Below, piece after piece: positions 34,616 to 46,267 of a DNA stretch of 64,000 bases. Under the pieces are notes generated by a model, which saw nothing but the letters and a program-made list of their open reading frames with translations, made no database searches and had not been told where the DNA came from. Position 1 is the stretch's first letter; every line of letters starts with the position of its first letter. The position numbers and the translations under genes were made by a program. Origin of the DNA: Clavulina sp. PMI_390 (lineage: Eukaryota; Basidiomycota; Agaricomycetes; Cantharellales; Hydnaceae); the NCBI GenBank assembly GCA_015039315.1, contig WIDE01000062.1, positions 124,001 to 188,000 of the forward strand, given 5' to 3'.

Positions 34616-35523
34616 ATGACTAGCTCCTCCAGCGAGTCTGTTTCACCAAGGTATGTCACATAATTCGAGATGTGGGATTTTTACCAAGGATTAATTGACG
34701 ATATGTCCGCCCTGACGTCCTAAAATCCCAGTGATGACAATGAAACTAAGCCATTCTCAATCACGCCTTTCCAGCTCACTTCTTTGTCTGTGCCATTCGC
34801 GCTTGGAATCTCTAAAGCCGCGATGGGATTAAAAGGAGGCCTCTCTGTTATACCGAATGCGTTCGAAATCTCACTCTGTTTCGTTGCCGCCTTGTGAGTT
34901 AGCTAATGGCGGTCCTAAATGAAAATTTCTGGCTTTGACGCCTTTTAACGAACTCTCTCGCGTTATTCATAGCCTTTATGCCCTATCTCTCGCCGAGGGA
35001 TTACTACATCGCCCCTTTTGGATCTGGTTCTTCCGCTTCGACTTGTGGCCCTTCATCGTGGGATTTTCCCGAGGGTTTTGGGAAATAATCCTAGCATTCC
35101 CTGCAGTGACTTGGAAGATCTTAACGGCGCCATTATCTCTCACCTACGCTTGGCTCGCGTACGTAGGTTAGTGGACCTGGATCTTTTTCTGACTTTTGAT
35201 ACTGACGCAGGCTTGACCTTAGTGGCCGGTGTTCCATTGATCGTGTGGCACTTCTCTGAGAGGCAAACGGAAATCTGGATTGTCTCGTTACCCCCTTCAA
35301 TGATCGTCACTTCTATCATATCATGTCTACGGTATTTAACTCTACTTATCCCGGGGCTGCTGCGCTGACAGGATTTGATTTAGCTTTAATCATGCATCCT
35401 TGGGCTGAGTGGAGTTGTACGGTGGATCACAGCGTTTTCGGTAAGGGGTGTATTTATGCTGAATATCGAATACTTAGTTCTCCCACTTGTGACATGACAG
35501 CCGGGACATCTAGCAGAGGTTGA
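34616..35523 (+). CDS. Orphan multi-pass membrane protein, family copy 2 (divergent C-terminus)
   Basis: This is the second member of the orphan family, about 194 aa. Well-supported exons are 34616-34650, 34732-34893 and 34973-35166; less certain ones are 35211-35324, 35384-35440 and 35501-35523. The second exon has the same 162 nt as copy 1 and encodes the matching SITPFQL and SVPFALGISK segment (SPYHA becomes TPFQL). The third encodes HRPFWIWFFRFDLWPF, the counterpart of the FRFNLW motif, followed by an extra hydrophobic stretch. After that, similarity to the other copies fades, and the 3' splice choices rest only on frame continuity. It is flanked by more than 1 kb of gene-poor DNA on each side, so it may be a decaying or recently moved copy. 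Function is unknown. Confidence 0.6.
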
Positions 35524-37802
35524 AAATATACTGGCATTAAATGTTCTGCGGCGTGCGCAATGATTCCACATTTCCGTATACCATTCATGATGATTTTTTC
35601 GTTTCTCCTCTTTTGATGCGCTTCATGTATTGAATGGAAAACGTTCAAAGGCAGGGCAACTTGACCTGGTGTCAGTGACTCCCGTATTACTCCGAACCGT
35701 ATATAGCATGTAATCGATAAGACTTTGTGTTTTTCATCCGGGCCGCAAGCAAAAGGCTTTTTGCCCTTCGGCTCTCCGATATTTGCGATAAACCCTCAGT
35801 TCACTTTTGTTCTGGTGGCTATTAAGAGAGGCGAAACTCTATTAGACACATTGGAATATGACGATGAGAACCTAATATTGCTTGCTGTTTCTGTGATTAT
35901 TCATTCGCCATCTCCTTGGTAGGGAATATTTGCTAGTCTACAGGCAAACTGGTGTGATAAATGCGATCACATGGAATGTGATTCGTGACAGGCTCACGTT
36001 TGGAAACGGGTCCATCTCTACATATCTGTGCGTTATCACATATCATGACCTCAAACTTCCCCTACCATACTAAATTCTTTCCACTCTATTGATCTAGGTG
36101 AGGATACATGTTGTGAACATGATGGAATATGCGAATAAGGGCCTGCAGTTGGCACCCTATCGCTAGAAGGTGCTATCGTCACCGAAACACCCAACTTTGA
36201 TGTATCTTTGACTCATCGGTCACAGTACTGCAGAATGGAGCTAATCCTAATCTATTTCCTTATGCAAGCTGCGCTTTCTACGTTCTCTTGAGTTACCAGC
36301 GTTGCAAGCGGCGAGAGCCGTGGTCTGATGCCGCCTTATTGGCAATTGGTCGCTCTCGGCCGGATAACCTCCAGAGGCCCCCCTGAATCAGTTTCGAGTA
36401 TTTGGGCATGTTGCCGCCGCTAAGTTGAGGCACCATGTCGACGAGGTCAGTAGGAAGTGATCATTATATCTACGTTTACAAGTACTTGTGATCTAAATAC
36501 ACGATGTGTACGGAACCATGAGAGATGTGAATTTAGGCGTGAGTCCGAGGAGTGCCTCAATGGAGAATCGCCCCTTAGACCGATTTCCAGATCTATGCTG
36601 ATAGAAAGCGATACTTCAGGCATTGATTGGATTTCCTGGTGCGTAGAAACCTTGAAAAAATGCAACTCAAGAAGATTTCGAAGGCCCTGTAGGACTCATG
36701 GTCCATCACGCTATATAACGTCTCTAGTGTGCAATGATGCATTTTGTTATCCTACACATTGCAAGGAGCTATGAATATGAACCGCAGTCATGGGACGACT
36801 GCGCATGGCTAAGATGAAATTTCCGCCGTGAAACCGCCCTGTTGGTCAAATTGCAAGCTGAAGCGATCGTTAGTTTGGTTGGATAGTCCTAGCAACCAAA
36901 ATTGACAGCGATCGCCGAGTGGCTTTGTCTATCTTTGGACCTTAATTTAAGGTTGGATTTGCGGTATGAATAGCCACCAAGACCCGAATCACAAGTCAAC
37001 TTGACAAACCTGGCTTGGTTTGGTCAGGACCTAGCGCTGGAGCATCGCCTGGTCAGGTTATATATCATGCATCGCTCATTAATTGGTCTCAAAGAGATGA
37101 GTAGCACTATCATGCTTATCGGAGGCACGGCGAAAGTTGGGCGTCTTGGGTAATTGCGTCCGGTGTAAACACGGAACAACTCGCACACACTGTCTATTTT
37201 TGACACTGTTGTGTGAATTGTCCATATATCGTCAGAAATCACGATCATGGGGCCGATGAACTACCTCTCTTATGGAGAAAGTTAAACGATGAACTACGTG
37301 TAGCCAGACCTGACTATACGGAACACCATCTTGACCCCTTGCTCGTCTCGAGCTCTAGCGCTCTATCAAACCTCTCTGCTTCTCTTCTGTGCCATGTTCG
37401 CTCCACCTCCGAGGCGCAGTGCTTCGAATTCATCGGCCCCCTTCGTGATCAATATCTGACTACCTATCAACGAATTACTTTCTAGTCAACGATAAGCGCA
37501 CTGTCGACCATAAAGATTCATTCAAGAGCTCACCTCGGTGCAATTGATCATATCACGTTCACTTGAGGTCGTTACTGTCGGGATCGGGGACGGTTCCGAT
37601 ACCTTGTGCTCCATGCGACCCGAGAGTCTGATCTTTGCACGAGTATACTCATTAGCTGTCCCGGCGAGTTCGCCATGTGCTATGCTGCTCTGTGCTATGC
37701 GTATGTTCTCCATAAAAGCTCTCTCCAAACGCCAGTGGAAGCTCTCCAGCTCTCTAAAGCCCCTCAACCCGGTTACTCGAGCCTTCCTTTCCTTGGTCCA
37801 CC
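35524..37802. other. Gene-poor intergenic region before the chitinase
   Basis: About 2.3 kb. Short ORFs occur on both strands, but none shows a domain, introns or similarity to other parts of the window. The last few hundred bases presumably carry the chitinase promoter. Confidence 0.5.
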
Positions 37803-39521
37803 ATGAAGTTCACCACCGTTCCTTCTCTTGCCGCCGCTGCCGCTCTTGCCGCTCCTTTTGTTAGCGCCAGCCCTCTTAAGGAGGTCCCTGAAGAGGGAAA
37901 TGTCGTTCGCCGTCTGAACACTGCTGCCCCTCACTGGGTTGCCTACTGGGGTAAGCTCTTTGATCATTGATGACCCGAGTGACTCATTCACTTACTCGTC
38001 GTATCATCTAAATATAGATGCCTGGGTGTCAGGCGAGACTGGCCCCCCGGCTACGTCAGTGCTCAGCGGGTATAATACATTGTGAGCCCGGTTGCTGGTC
38101 CTAAAATGATTCCTGATCAATTAAGCTGATGTATTATTCCTAAGGATTCTCGCGTTCCTTCTTGCCTCTGGTTCTGCCGATCAGGTCACCGAGTGGGAGG
38201 AGCTTGGTATGCAACAATTGTCTCCCATGTCACATCACTCGGCTCATGAAATTCCCCTGTAGATGCGTCCACTCGTAGCTCTACCCATAGCGCCTACTCT
38301 GCTGCAGGCATCAACATCATGGTTTCTGCTTTCGGTTCCACTGAGAACCCCACCTCGGTGAGTCAAAACAATCGAAATACTCACTTTGTTACTAATTTTC
38401 ATTATTTTCTAATCTAGGCTGGTTATGATGCCGCTAGCACTGCCTCTACTATGGCCTCCTGGGTCCAGACTTACGGCCTCGATGGTATCGATGTCGATTA
38501 TGAGGACTTTGTCAGTATTACAACTCTAGATGTGCACGGTACAATCTGACCTCATATTTGCTTTAATAGACCGCGATGAACGAGGAGAACGGCAGCGCCG
38601 AGAACTGGCTGATTACCTTCACCAACACGTGAGCTGAACTTCTTTTTACTTTCTTGACCAGCTACACACGATCCTAAATTTGGTCCACATTTAGCCTTCG
38701 CTCTGCTCTTCCTTCTGGAGAGTACCTCATTACTCACGCTCCTGTCGCGCCTTGGTTCTCTCCAATCTACACCTCTGGTGCCTACATTACCGTTCATGAT
38801 TCAGTCGGCTCGAGCATCGACTGGTACAACATCCAGTTCTACAACCAGGGTACCAGCGAGTACACCACTTGCTCCGGCCTCCTGACTGCGTCTTCTTCTT
38901 CCTGGCCAAAGTCTTCCGTCTTCGAGATCAACTCCAATGTCGGTGTTCCTCTCAACAAGATCGTTATCGGCAAGCCTGGTAAGCTACCCTTCTTCCCCGA
39001 CAATCACGCGTACTTGAAAATTAACTGTATTCTTCAGGTACCACCGCTGATGCCAACAATGGCTACATTGACCCCAGCACCCTTGCTGGCTGTGTCGAAC
39101 AGGCCCAGAGCTCCGGCTGGACTGCTGGTGTCATGGTTTGGCAATACCCCCACGCCGACTCTTCCTGGATTACCACCGTCCGTTCCGAGTCTTGGCCCGT
39201 TGGCAGCACGAGCACCGGCGGCAGCACTACTACTACCGCCGTCGGCTCGTCGACCACCACCAGCGCCGCCTCTTCCACCACCACCACCTCGACCTCTTCT
39301 GGCTCCTGCTCGGGCGTTGCTGCCTGGAGCTCCACCACTGCTTACAATGGTGGCTCCTACGTTACTTATGGTTCGTCTAAGGTCCTTATTTCACTGAATA
39401 CCTCATCGTTCTCACCTTCCTACTAATGATAGGTGGCGACCTTTGGGAGAACTCGTACTGGTCGTACGACGATGTTCCCGGCGGCACTGCTGGTGTCTGG
39501 GTGAAGGAGGCTACTTGCTAA
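37803..39521 (+). CDS. Secreted GH18 endochitinase with C-terminal CBM5/12-like module
   Basis: This is a family 18 glycoside hydrolase of 408 aa that hydrolyses chitin by a retaining, substrate-assisted mechanism. Exons are 37803-37950, 38018-38081, 38145-38206, 38263-38357, 38418-38510, 38570-38628, 38695-38978, 39038-39370 and 39433-39521. A signal peptide ends near FVSA; a short propeptide with a VVRR dibasic site follows, as cut by Kex2-type proteases. The catalytic DxxDxDxE motif reads DGIDVDYED, with the acid Glu at about residue 152. A Ser/Thr-rich linker at about residues 315-350 leads to a small module starting CSGVAAW, containing YNGGSYVTYGGDLWE and YWS, and ending VWVKEATC, as in CBM5/12 chitin-binding modules. 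Likely roles are cell-wall remodelling or attack on other fungi or insects. Confidence 0.93.
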
Positions 39522-40219
39522 GCGAATCATCCTTGCTGCAATGGTAAGCCCTGCGAGTATGGATTGTCCGATCAATAGAGATCCTAACATTCAAACCCCC
39601 CACTTTTCAGAGAAATTTGATCGCAATCCTTAGCGCCACAAACGTTTTCATGGTCTCGCCAAACCTCTTCCTTCTCTCTTGACACACACGATCTTTACTC
39701 TTGAAACTTTTGGTATCAACAACCCAAGTTGCAGTCTCATTATTTTTACACTAGCTGTGCTGTGTTTACAGCATCATCCTGTATACACTGTAACTTGTGT
39801 AACAAAACTTCTGCCTCTCTCCAGACTGGTCCCCCAATATTGTGCGATCTCTACCAGGTGGAAAGAAGAGTCGTGCTCATGCAAGACGAATACTCGGGCC
39901 ATTCATGTTGCCAAAGAAATAGATTGGATTCGAGTTCGTTGCCAGCTACTAGGAAGGCATTGATAAAATGCCACAGGCGATGATTTATCAACAGAATATG
40001 AATTTCGCACAGGAAAGCGAGTATATGGGTTCCAGGAAGGCGTGTTCTGATGATTTGCTCGCGAGCAGCAAATTACATATCTCAACACCACACAAGTGTA
40101 GAACCCGATGCACGCATATTGTTGTGGTGGTTTATGGGTTGGGTCTGACGAGATATCTTGCGTGACAGTACAAATGCCCCCAATTAAGGGGGCATGCGAG
40201 AAGTGAACTATTCTGGAAC
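39522..40219. other. Convergent intergenic stretch
   Basis: About 700 bp between the chitinase and the 3' end of orphan copy 3. Nothing is recognised. Confidence 0.5.
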
Positions 40220-41114
40220 TCAGAAGAGCATGAGTACCAAGCTAATGGCCGAGCGTATCCCTACGATCGTCGATGCTAGATTGAAAGTCAGTATAGTGCC
40301 CAACTATACACCAGAACTGGCCCTGCTTCATACGCCAGCCGAACGAGCAGCCCCACTCACCAACAAGCCCCCAGTCGTCCACAGTACGGATCAAGTTGGT
40401 GTCTCTTTCGCCACGAACGAGCCAGAGCCAGGCCCGAAGTCCCACTATGACATTGACGGTAGTTAGGAAGGGGGGTCGATAGGCAAGTGAGACTACCGCG
40501 GGCTCAAAGAGAATGTGAACGTACTAAACGTGAATCCTATGAGGAGTCCTACCACCAACATCATTGTGTCTAGGACGTGATATACAGTCGCCACTCTCCT
40601 CGGTATTGCTAATGATTTCAAAGATTCATGAGATTTTTGATGAAAGAGAGATATCATTGGTTAAACTTACAATAGCGGTAGAGGAAGCTACTGAACGGTA
40701 TCCAAAGGTTGAAGCGAAAGAACGGTCGCCAGGCCGGATTTTGGAGCGAGGGCTCGATAATCGATAGCACGTAGAGGCTATCGGCGAGACAAGTTCAGAA
40801 CAGTAATTTCTAAGCTATATTCAGCTTCTTTCAAAGCAAAAATACTCACATGATGCCCAAATAGCTCAATAGAATATCGAAGAGGTTTATTCCGAGGGAC
40901 CATCCCAGCACAGCCAACAGTGTTTTGGAGACTGCAAAAGCAAGAGGAACGGATATAGAAGCTGCATGATATGGGCTTATGAATAGTGGGTTTGGTTCAC
41001 TATCAATCTTCGCACTGTGGGCAAGGTGGTATCAGTCAACGCAGGACAGACGCTGTGCTCGAGGGCTGAAACACACCTTTGCAGACGGTCGTCTGCAGAG
41101 TCAAGGGAAGCCAT
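40220..41114 (-). CDS. Orphan multi-pass membrane protein, family copy 3 (intact)
   Basis: This is a 177-aa protein of unknown function. Exons on minus are 41114-41077, 41014-40850, 40777-40671, 40608-40525, 40444-40361 and 40275-40220 (38, 165, 107, 84, 84, 56 nt), all GT-AG and in frame to the TGA at 40220. Key segments are LFISPYHAASISVPLAFAVSK (hydrophobic helix 1 follows), LYVLSIIEPSLQ, PFFRFNLWIPF, SIPRRVATVY, then hydrophobic GLLIGF and a final hydrophobic tail ending LVLMLF. Exon lengths equal those of copy 4 except for one codon in exon five. It lies about 700 bp downstream of the F-box pseudogene at 41823-43202 in the same orientation, the same arrangement as copy 4 and its F-box gene. 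No known domain is recognised; perhaps four to five membrane spans. Confidence 0.78.
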
Positions 41115-41822
41115 TTTCTTGGAGAGCTGGCGCCAGGCAGTGGATGGAAAGACAAGTTGATGGAGGGAGGAAGGGAACAGATCTGTGCTACGGTGAGCGC
41201 TTGTCACGAACTGAATGTACGAACGTGTCTCAATTGTAACTAGCGACATGCAGCCCTCAACGACAGATTTTTGCCTTCCCGCAGCCTGCTCTCCTAGGGT
41301 TGAAGGAAAGAAAAGATCTCGAACTGAGCGATGTGTATAAATAATGACGTGATCAGCCGCCACTCAGACAACCTGATGGCCAGGAGGCGTCGACGTCAGC
41401 CACATAAGCTAATATATGTTTCGCAAGCTCTCTAGAGGTGGATTTTATTGACTAGATTATGATATATTCTTGCTATGCACGGCTAGAGGACGATGAAGAA
41501 GGAGGCGTGTGGGCTGGTGGATGTTCAAGTCGGAGTCGGACCCGAGTTTGTTTGTTGCCTTTTGACACGTGGGACAGTGGCCACAACACAGTTCTGAGGT
41601 GAGCAACACTTTATGTAGAAGGCATTGTGTGTTTGGATTGATTCATAGCCGATCCTAAATTTATGACGCCATACAGGAAACTTACACTAGCTCAATACAC
41701 TGAACGATGCCTACGAGCCATCGGAAGTTGGAGTGTGGACATTAGGAATCGATTTCCCTTTATTTGATCATGACCATCGGTAAATACTCGAAACGGATTA
41801 GAGCTACGTCAAAGAAGATCTT
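41115..41822. other. Duplicated non-coding spacer (F-box to membrane gene), module A
   Basis: This spacer is similar over much of its length to 47180-47913 and in part to 43257-43719. Shared pieces include GAGTCGGACCCGAG / GAATCGGAACCGAG and the ACAGGAAAC end. Confidence 0.7.
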
Positions 41823-43202
41823 TCATTGTGATGGCCGTAGTTCCTGAGGGAACTCCAAGGATGCCACATATTCTCCCCCGCAAGCAAGCCATTTCTCTCC
41901 GACAATTGACACCATAGTTTCGGTGTCCATATCTACGACAAGGGATAGCTTAGCCCCCTGCGTCTCGACGGTTATCCGGTTAGGCTGACACCGTACGTCC
42001 AGGATCCTTCCGAGACAGCGAGACAATTGCTCCCGAGAAGACAGGCGGTGCTGATGCCAGTGATTGAGGGGAAGGGATAGTCGGGGCAGGTTCGGACAAG
42101 CCCATTGTGATGTATCTTCTAATGAGTAGTTCGAAAACTCTCCACATAGGGCAAGGAGTCCCTCGAGGTTGCTGTCGCCCCATTCGGGATCCAAATACTC
42201 CAGTTTAGGGAGTGCATGAAGTAAGGAAGCAATGTCTTCAGTAGACGGTGTCTTGTGCGCAAAATCGTAGATGTAAAGATGGCTCAGCTCTTTACACGCC
42301 ATTGCAAAAGCAAGGAGGGAGCGGAGATGCAGGTCGTTCCAGAAGCCCTCAATAGAAAGCTGCTGAATGTGAGGGGATTCGACGATGCCAAGGAGGTCCG
42401 CAAGGACTCCATTACCGCGCAGAACCAGCTGACCAAGTGCGGGTAAAACCAGACGGGTTGGGATATCCGACAAGTTGAGGTATTGCTTTAGGTTTTATTG
42501 TAGCACTTCAAGATGTGATGCATCCCTAAGGATGCCAAAAAGCTCAGCCGTAGGAAGCTCTGTCAACACGACAAGAGACCTCAGAGAAGCCACATTCAAT
42601 CCTCCTGGTTCAAGCAGCGCGTTGTTCTAACGAAAGCTGCTGAGCCCAAGATGTTGGAGATCTGTGGGAAGTTTACTGACAAACATCCTACGCTTCGTTG
42701 GAAGATTTCCATGCTCATCTTCTCACTCCGCCGGGAGGAGCGCACTGAGGCTGCGCAGATTCGAGCAATCAAATTGAAGAGGGAAGGCATGGACGATATT
42801 GCCCTCATCTTCGCTAGGAGTCAGACTAAGTGAACAGATACGTTTGCCAGGCTTTGGAGTCTTATTCGACCATGATGCCTCCAATGCCTTGAATTCCTCG
42901 ATGTGCCCAACGGTGAGATGCAAAGGGCAGCCGCTTCCAGAGCGCGAAAGCCAGCTTTCAAAGCGCTCCCTTGAGTGGATTACAGGGCTATTAATACAGC
43001 TCCAAATTCTGGGGGTATTGATGGCACAAGCCCGCCACCAGGAGCTGGCCGATAAAACTGGTGATGTCCAGATCGACGAGTCGAGAGGCAGCATTAAGAG
43101 AAGAATGATTTCGGAAAGGGCCTCCTCTGGTCATCGGCAGACCGTGGAGCCTTCGGCTAGCGGTATAGTTCCACTAGGGCGCAAAACGGTCGATGGTATG
43201 AT
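41823..43202 (-). pseudogene. F-box protein pseudogene (module A)
   Basis: This is a decayed copy of the intact F-box gene at 47914-49293. The position equivalent to that gene's ATG reads ATC (43202-43200). In-frame stops replace sense codons at 43133-43131 (TGA, in the F-box itself after CR), 42725-42723 (TGA after LPAE), 42629-42627 (TAG for Trp) and 42497-42495 (TAA for Trp). Reading through them, the rest aligns without frameshift, including MLPLDSS, WWRACAINTPRIWSC, HLTVGHIEEFKALEASW, DIASLLHALPKLEYLDPEW and EKWLACGGEY. Thus decay has been by substitution only. Only about 40 bp of the promoter seen in the sister genes remain upstream; a deletion joins it to foreign spacer at about 43.25 kb. 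The C-terminal 217 codons remain open, so a truncated product is formally possible. Confidence 0.88.
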
Positions 43203-43719
43203 TGCATCAGTGGATGATCCCTCGAGCTGAGATGCACTATGAGCACTAGACTGACTACAGTGAGCACTTATTACGGGTAAATCAATACCGAGATGCGTCC
43301 GAATCGCAGCTAGTGTCGCTGAGAGAGACCTACATCCCAAGATCATCCATCACTTGCAGCCCCGCCGCTGGCGAGACGAGAGTGACTCCAAAAAAAATGA
43401 CAAAGGCTGCAATTATGATCCGCCATTCGGATATCCCTTCTTAGATGCAGCCACATCATTATGTGAGCGGATGGAGGGCCAAAGGGCTCCACAGTGATAA
43501 ATCCTTGCTTATCACCGCTCGAGGCTGATGAAGGAGGAGGCTTTTGGATTGGTGTACGTCAAGTTGGAATCAGAGCCGAGTTCGGTCCATCGGTTGCCAC
43601 TTTTGACGCGCGGGCGACGGGCCATTGCCACAGTATTCTGAGGTAGTCAGCATTGGTGTATGAAGTATTGTGTTTTGGACTGGTTAATCGTTGATCCTAA
43701 CTCTACAATGACATACAGG
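43203..43719. other. Deletion junction and duplicated spacer between modules A and B
   Basis: Positions 43203 to about 43242 resemble the promoter-proximal part of the F-box genes (CTCGAGCTGAGATGCACTATGA, compare 45233-45260). From about 43257 onward the sequence instead resembles the spacer found just upstream of the membrane-protein genes (compare 47262-47741). The membrane gene expected between these is absent. Confidence 0.72.
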
Positions 43720-44047
43720 NNNNNNNNNNNNNNNNNNNNNNNNNNNNNNNNNNNNNNNNNNNNNNNNNNNNNNNNNNNNNNNNNNNNNNNNNNNNNNNNN
43801 NNNNNNNNNNNNNNNNNNNNNNNNNNNNNNNNNNNNNNNNNNNNNNNNNNNNNNNNNNNNNNNNNNNNNNNNNNNNNNNNNNNNNNNNNNNNNNNNNNNN
43901 NNNNNNNNNNNNNNNNNNNNNNNNNNNNNNNNNNNNNNNNNNNNNNNNNNNNNNNNNNNNNNNNNNNNNNNNNNNNNNNNNNNNNNNNNNNNNNNNNNNN
44001 NNNNNNNNNNNNNNNNNNNNNNNNNNNNNNNNNNNNNNNNNNNNNNN
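43720..44047. other. Assembly gap (328 N)
   Basis: A run of N lies inside the 3' part of the F-box gene of module B. The equivalent interval is about 334 bp in module A and 364 bp in module C, so the gap length is about right and should contain the last 60-odd codons and the stop. Confidence 0.95.
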
Positions 44048-45233
44048 ATCGGGATAATTGCTCTCGACAAGATAGGCGGTGCTGATGCCAGTTATTTATA
44101 GGGATGGATAGTCGAAGTAGGTTTGGGCAAGCCCATTGGGATGGATCTTCCGCTGCGCACTCAGGGAACTCTCCGTACAAGGCAAGGAGTCCTTCGAGAT
44201 TGCTATCGCACCACTCTGGGTCCAAATACTCCAATTTAGGCAGAGCGTGAAGCAAGGAAGCGATGTCTCGTGCAGAGGCTGTTTCCTGGGCAGAGTGGAA
44301 GATGTAAAAGTGAACAAGCTCCTTACATGCCATCGCAAATGCAAGGATTGAAGGGAAACGGGTGCTAGCCCAAGCTCCCTCAACGGAGAGCTGTTGAAGG
44401 TTCGGAGCGTCTATCACGCTAAGAAGATCGGCTAGAATATCATCACCGTGTAGGACTAATCGATGAAAGGCAGGAAGCATGATGGGGACCGCGTAGCTCG
44501 GAAGCGGCGACACATAGGTATCGAGGTCGCACTCCAGCCATTGAAGCTGTGGTGCGCCTGCAATAATGCCAAGAAGGTGACTAGGAGATATCTCTTTCAT
44601 GAGGATAAGAGACGTAAGAGAAGAGGTCCCCATTCCCGTCAATTCAACTAGCGTATCACCCCAACTGACTAATTTGAGATTCCTGAGATTCTTGGGCGGT
44701 TCAAGGCTAAAGAGCCTGTATGTTGTGGAAGAATGGTCTTCTTCATTTCTGGGAGGGATATTTATATCAAGATCGTGGAGATTTGAGCAATCGAATTGGA
44801 GAGGAAAAGGGAATGCGTCATCGGTTTCAGTGACAATCGAAGGACTAAGGTAAATGGAACGGATTCTTTCGCCGGGACTGGAGGCCCCATTCAACCACGA
44901 GACCTGCAGTGTGTTAAATCCCTCGATATGCCCAACATCAAGATGTAAAGGGCAGCCGTTCCCAGAGCGTTGAAGCCAGATCTTGAAGCGCTCACTCGAG
45001 TGAGCTACTGGGGCAATCACGATACAGCTCCAGATTCTAGGAGTATTGATGGCACACGCGCGCCACCAGGAGCTGACAGCCATGACTGGCGATTTCCATA
45101 CAGACGAGTCAAGAGGCAACATTGAGAGAAGAGTGATTTCGGAAAGAATCTCCTCCGGTAATCGATAGATCGGAGAGTCGTGAGCTAGCCTGGGAGATAC
45201 AATCGCCCCTAAAGCAGTCAGCGCTGGGGACAT
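43860..45233 (-). CDS. F-box protein, module B (3' end in assembly gap)
   Basis: This encodes an F-box-like protein, presumably a substrate adaptor of an SCF ubiquitin ligase. The readable part runs from 45233 to 44048 (395 codons); the 3' end given here is an estimate inside the N run. An in-frame ATG 34 codons upstream (45335) is possible, but the start at 45233 parallels the sister gene. The F-box reads SPIYRLPEEILSEITLLSML, then WWRACAINTPRIWSCIVIAP, LHLDVGHIEGF, and a Leu-rich, LRR-like body with LQQLSVEGAW, DIASLLHALPKLEYLDPEW and SQWACPNLLRLSI. The gene is single-exon and open up to the gap. It has the same upstream region as the module C gene (homologous over at least 150 bp). No membrane-protein gene follows it, unlike modules A and C. 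Confidence 0.75.
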
Positions 45234-46267
45234 CTCCTCAAGCTGAGATGCACTATGAAGGGTAGTCAGGAAGATAGGTAACCTGGCATGGTTTGTTGCG
45301 CTTGACCAACCTGGGTGCCGTGCCGGACATAACATACATGAAAAGGACCCGACTACGATATGAGGCTGTTATGAGAACCTTGTCGTTTGTCGTTGTAGAG
45401 GTTCAGACGAACCATCCCAAATTACACCAAACAAGAGCCGATGCGGTGTCCATCTTGTCCATTACACTATTATAGCACTTTCTACAAAATCATACGATAA
45501 TGCTGATGTTGTAGCACAACATGGGGGAGACGCGGCTTCAGAACACGTCTTGATCCTACTTGGCCTAATGATGCTTTGAGTCCATCTTGAGATGGTCAGC
45601 TCACGACACGAGGATAGCAATAAATCACGACGACTTTGATTCAGAGTATCGACCCTCATATAAGGTAGCCAATTTACCAGCGCTGCTTTTGTGAGATGCG
45701 CTGGATACGGTGGCGAGAGCAAAGTGAGCTCTGAGAAGTACCGGTATCAGCGACAATCGTTTCTTGGCATAAAAACATCTCTTGAGGGAACGACAAGCAT
45801 CGTCACGGTAAACAGCTCATGAACATAAATCAAATGAGGTTGTGAGAGGCGATGATCCCTCCACCCGAGGGAAACCCAGCATAAGAGAGGGAGTGTACAG
45901 GCGCCTATTACAGGAAAGTGAGATGAGAATCAAATAGCTTGCTACCCACGAGCAAAACAGCTATATCACGGCCGGAGGTGAAAGTATAAAAGTCAGCACA
46001 GTTATATCGCTGGTATGATGGTATTGATTGGGATCTGATGACATTCGCCGCATGATGGCACGAGTTACCCTCATTGTGGAAGTTTGTGCGCATGGGAATA
46101 GACGCGGTGCGTCGTTTACGACAAACTATATTCTTTCCAAGAAGGGTCGGGAAGCAGAAATCGGATGATGTGTGCTTGTCCGCTTCAAATGCTTGAAGTC
46201 ACCAGAGACTGGTGGTTCCCCCCCCCCCCCCCCCCCCTCCCCGGCGTTAATCGGAGTTACCTTAGGG
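45234..46267. other. Intergenic region: module B promoter and C20 tract
   Basis: Positions 45234-45400 resemble the upstream region of the module C F-box gene (49294-49460). The rest shows no gene. A run of 20 C lies at 46218-46237. Confidence 0.6.
46218..46237. repeat. Homopolymer C20
   Basis: Twenty consecutive C are followed by TCCCC, 30 bp beyond the 3' end of orphan copy 4. A tract of this length is prone to slippage and assembly error. Confidence 0.9.

Noticed and set aside
40242..40445. 67-aa minus-strand ORF taken as a separate gene
   Set aside because: It is exon five plus an unspliced intron of orphan copy 3.
43647..45335. A 562-codon minus-strand ORF running through the N gap
   Set aside because: The frame is only open because N codons are not stops. 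The sister genes end within the equivalent of the gap, and the codons after it (43719-43647) match non-coding spacer.
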